Notes under the pieces: generated by a model
Databases searched by the model: none
Seen by the model: only the letters and a program-made list of their open reading frames with translations
What the model was told of the DNA's origin: nothing
Made by a program: the position numbers and the translations under genes
NCBI GenBank assembly: GCA_022844045.1
Contig: JALHMM010000039.1
Span: forward strand, 1 to 54,501
Length of the DNA: 54,501 nt
From: Reyranellaceae bacterium
Lineage (GTDB): Bacteria; Pseudomonadota; Alphaproteobacteria; Reyranellales; Reyranellaceae
Reading direction: 5' to 3'
Shown here: positions 52,739-54,501 of the stretch, piece by piece
Numbering within the stretch: position 1 is the stretch's first letter
Layout: the number at the start of each line of letters is the position of its first letter

Positions 52739-52749
52739 AGGGCGCCTCC

Positions 52750-53523
52750 TCAGGGCATGATGAAATCGCGCAACAGCCCGAAGGCGCCGGCGCAGAACAG
52801 GATGACGAGCGCGACGTTGCGATAGAGCCGCTCGTTCTCGGGCTGGAACAGCTTGGCGCCGATCCACGAGCCCACCAGCATCAACGGCAGCAGCACGACG
52901 CCGCGCGCCAGCGACTCCCAGCCGGCGACGCCGCTCCAGAAAAGGATGGCGATCAGCGGGAACTGCGTCGCCATATAGTAGGTGATGATATTGGCGCGAT
53001 GGCGCGCCGGCGGATCGTTGCCGGCCAGCAGATAGATCAGCACCGGCGGCCCGCCGACGCTGGTGACCGACATCATCATGCCGGAGATCACGCCGACCAT
53101 CGAGCCGGCGACGACCGAGCGCTCGCCCTTCCAGCGCAGCCCGGTGGCCAGCACGGCGACGAACAGCACGATGATCGCCGACACGACCTTGACGATCAGC
53201 CCCTTGTCGACGCTGGCCAGCAGCCAGACGCCGAAGGGCATGGCGAGGCAGGCGACGACGCTCATCGGCCCGATGATCCTCCAGTCGCACTCCCGTCGCG
53301 CCCGCGGGAAGAGCTGCAGGCTGACCGCGAGCTCGATGGCGACCACGGTCGCGATCATGTCGGTGGGGCCGAACAGGATGGCGAAGATCGGCGCCATCAG
53401 CATCGCCGAGCCGAAGCCGGCGAAGCCGCGCATCAGCCCGGCGACGAGCACGACGGCGGCCGGCAGCCAGAAGCCGGTGCTTGCGAACAGCGATGTGAGG
53501 TAGGCGAACGCGGATTGCGACAT
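52750..53523 (-). CDS. TSUP (TauE/SafE)-family permease
   Basis: 257 residues with about eight membrane helices in two repeats: 'AAVVLVAGLMRGFAGFGSAM' (N-terminal motif, with glycine-rich helix) and 'MVGVISGMMMSVTSVGGPPV' (second repeat), the TauE/SafE signature. Related proteins move sulfonates, sulfite or organic anions across the inner membrane. Its ATG is 11 bases after the livF stop, and the tartrate dehydratase follows 11 bases later. A tartrate carrier is therefore plausible but not shown. Confidence 0.9.
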   Translation of the reverse strand: MSQSAFAYLTSLFASTGFWLPAAVVLVAGLMRGFAGFGSAMLMAPIFAILFGPTDMIATVVAIELAVSLQLFPRARRECDWRIIGPMSVVACLAMPFGVWLLASVDKGLIVKVVSAIIVLFVAVLATGLRWKGERSVVAGSMVGVISGMMMSVTSVGGPPVLIYLLAGNDPPARHRANIITYYMATQFPLIAILFWSGVAGWESLARGVVLLPLMLVGSWIGAKLFQPENERLYRNVALVILFCAGAFGLLRDFIMP

Positions 53524-53534
53524 GCCGCGCGGTT

Positions 53535-54236
53535 CTACCCCGCCACCAGCAGATCGGCCACCGCCTCCGGCGTCAGTCCGTCGGCCGGCCCGCGACGCTC
53601 CACGCCGCCGCGCGCGAGCACGAGGGCCTCGTCGGCGATCGCCAGCGCCCGCGCCGCGTTCTGCTCCGCCAGCAGCACCGCCACACCGCTGTCGGCGATG
53701 GCGCGCAGGCGGGCGAAGACCTCGCGCGCGATGATCGGCGCCAGTCCCAGCGACGGCTCGTCGAGCAGCAGCACCGGTGGCCGCATCGCCAGCGCCCGCG
53801 CGATCGCCAGCATCTGCTGCTGGCCGCCCGACAGCCGCCAGGCGCGTTCGTTCGCCTTTTCGGCCAACGCCGGGAAGAGCGCGAACATCTCCTCGATCCG
53901 CCGACCGCGCGACGCCGCGCCACCGGCGGCCGCGACCTCGACATTCTCGCGCACGGTCAGTCCCGCGAACACACGGCGCCCCTCCGGCACATAGCCCAGG
54001 CCCGCTCGTGCGCGGCGTTCGGGCGACAGCGCGCCGATCTCGCGCTCGCCGATGCGAATGCGGCCATCGCCGCGAACCAAGCCCATCACGGCGCGCAGCA
54101 AGGTCGTCTTGCCCGCGCCATTGGCGCCGAGCAATGCCACGACGCGGCCGGGCTCGACAGCGAGCGAGACATCGCGCAGCACCGGCTCGCCACCGTGGCC
54201 GACGGTCAGCGCCTCGATGTGCAGCGCCGCCCTCAT
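53535..54236 (-). CDS. livF: Branched-chain amino acid-type ABC transporter ATPase (LivF)
   Basis: 233 residues. Walker A 'GANGAGKTT' (37-45), signature 'LSGGQQQ' (135-141), Walker B 'LLLDEPS' (157-163). The 'GYVPEGRRVFAGLTVRENVE' segment is characteristic of LivF. Together with a LivG-like partner it powers uptake of branched-chain amino acids or other small organic molecules; the substrate-binding and permease genes lie outside the window. Its ATG overlaps the stop of the upstream livG-like gene by 4 bases. Confidence 0.94.
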   Translation of the reverse strand: MRAALHIEALTVGHGGEPVLRDVSLAVEPGRVVALLGANGAGKTTLLRAVMGLVRGDGRIRIGEREIGALSPERRARAGLGYVPEGRRVFAGLTVRENVEVAAAGGAASRGRRIEEMFALFPALAEKANERAWRLSGGQQQMLAIARALAMRPPVLLLDEPSLGLAPIIAREVFARLRAIADSGVAVLLAEQNAARALAIADEALVLARGGVERRGPADGLTPEAVADLLVAG

Positions 54237-54501
54237 GCCGCGTCCCCGACATAGGCGGCGAGCACGGCGGGATCGCGCCGCAGTTGCGCAAACGGCGCGG
54301 TGGCGATCACGCGGCCGCGATCGAGGCAGATGCCACGGGCGCAGAATCGCGCCAGGAAATCGAGATCGTGCTCGACGACGATGATGCCCAGGCCATCGGC
54401 GGCGAGGCGGGCCAGCGCGTCGGCCAGCGCCGCGCGCTCGGCGGGCGACAGCCCGGCGGCCGGCTCGTCGAGCGCCAGCAGCCAGGGCTGCGTCGCCAGC
54501 G
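54233..54501 (-). CDS. livG: Branched-chain amino acid-type ABC transporter ATPase (LivG), 5' part outside window
   Basis: Only the C-terminal 88 residues are present. They include the Walker B 'LLALDEPAAGLSPAERAALA', the switch histidine in 'IIVVEHDLDFLARF' and the LivG-type end 'QLRRDPAVLAAYVGD'. The frame is open to the right edge. The stop TGA overlaps the livF start (ATGA), so the two are translated together. It heads the downstream group livF, TSUP, tartrate dehydratase. Confidence 0.9.
   Translation of the reverse strand, partial: LATQPWLLALDEPAAGLSPAERAALADALARLAADGLGIIVVEHDLDFLARFCARGICLDRGRVIATAPFAQLRRDPAVLAAYVGDAA

Overview
High-GC chromosomal DNA that looks alphaproteobacterial, most likely Rhodospirillales-like. 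This is an inference from gene content: a class I lysyl-tRNA synthetase, a groESL operon with a CIRCE element, the small Usg protein, a cysG-DUF2849-cysI-DUF934 operon, a ModE-type Mo box, several Bug-type solute-binding proteins and palindromic repeat families of the kind common in alphaproteobacteria. No rRNA, tRNA, CRISPR array, transposase or phage gene is visible. The first and last genes are cut by the window edges.

Layout. 1-7.7 kb: LysR regulator (partial), flavin monooxygenase, class IV aminotransferase, a 46-residue membrane peptide, a divergent SDR/TetR pair, an Acg-type nitroreductase with its MarR regulator behind a palindromic operator, and a secreted fasciclin protein. 7.7-17.5 kb: a nested palindromic element, a cupin/Bug/TauD-dioxygenase group, lysK, a second Bug protein, and a TetR / acyl-CoA ligase / carboxyltransferase group controlled through an evident 24-bp palindrome. 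17.5-26.1 kb: DinG/XPD-type helicase, MscL, AEC transporter, rhodanese, Sel1 protein, DUF1330, an unrecognised protein and a Nudix hydrolase. 26.2-30.6 kb: groESL with promoter, CIRCE and terminator, then usg, TspO and a nitronate monooxygenase-like protein. 30.6-34.6 kb: sulfite-reduction/siroheme operon with tightly coupled junctions and no cysH. 34.7-37.5 kb: HpcH/HpaI aldolase, cupin, MATE exporter. 37.5-40.6 kb: type III polyketide synthase, ICMT-like methyltransferase and DHA2 exporter in one overlapping operon, a candidate small natural-product cluster. 40.6-43.7 kb: ModE-like repressor, Mo box and modABC. 43.7-50.9 kb: caspase-like (C13) lipoprotein, Kup potassium transporter with a structured leader, a 1172-residue flavo-iron-sulfur protein that joins GltD/NfnB-like and PyrK/NfnA-like halves, and a MAPEG protein. 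51-54.5 kb: parD with a parE broken by an in-frame amber codon, a probable D-tartrate dehydratase, a TSUP permease and two Liv-type ABC ATPases.

Best candidates for new biology: the single-chain NfnB-NfnA-like protein with an unrecognised N-terminal region of about 240 residues (46912-50430); the PKS-methyltransferase-exporter operon (37479-40556); the freshly broken parE; and the dispersed palindromic repeats that sit almost exactly at gene ends.
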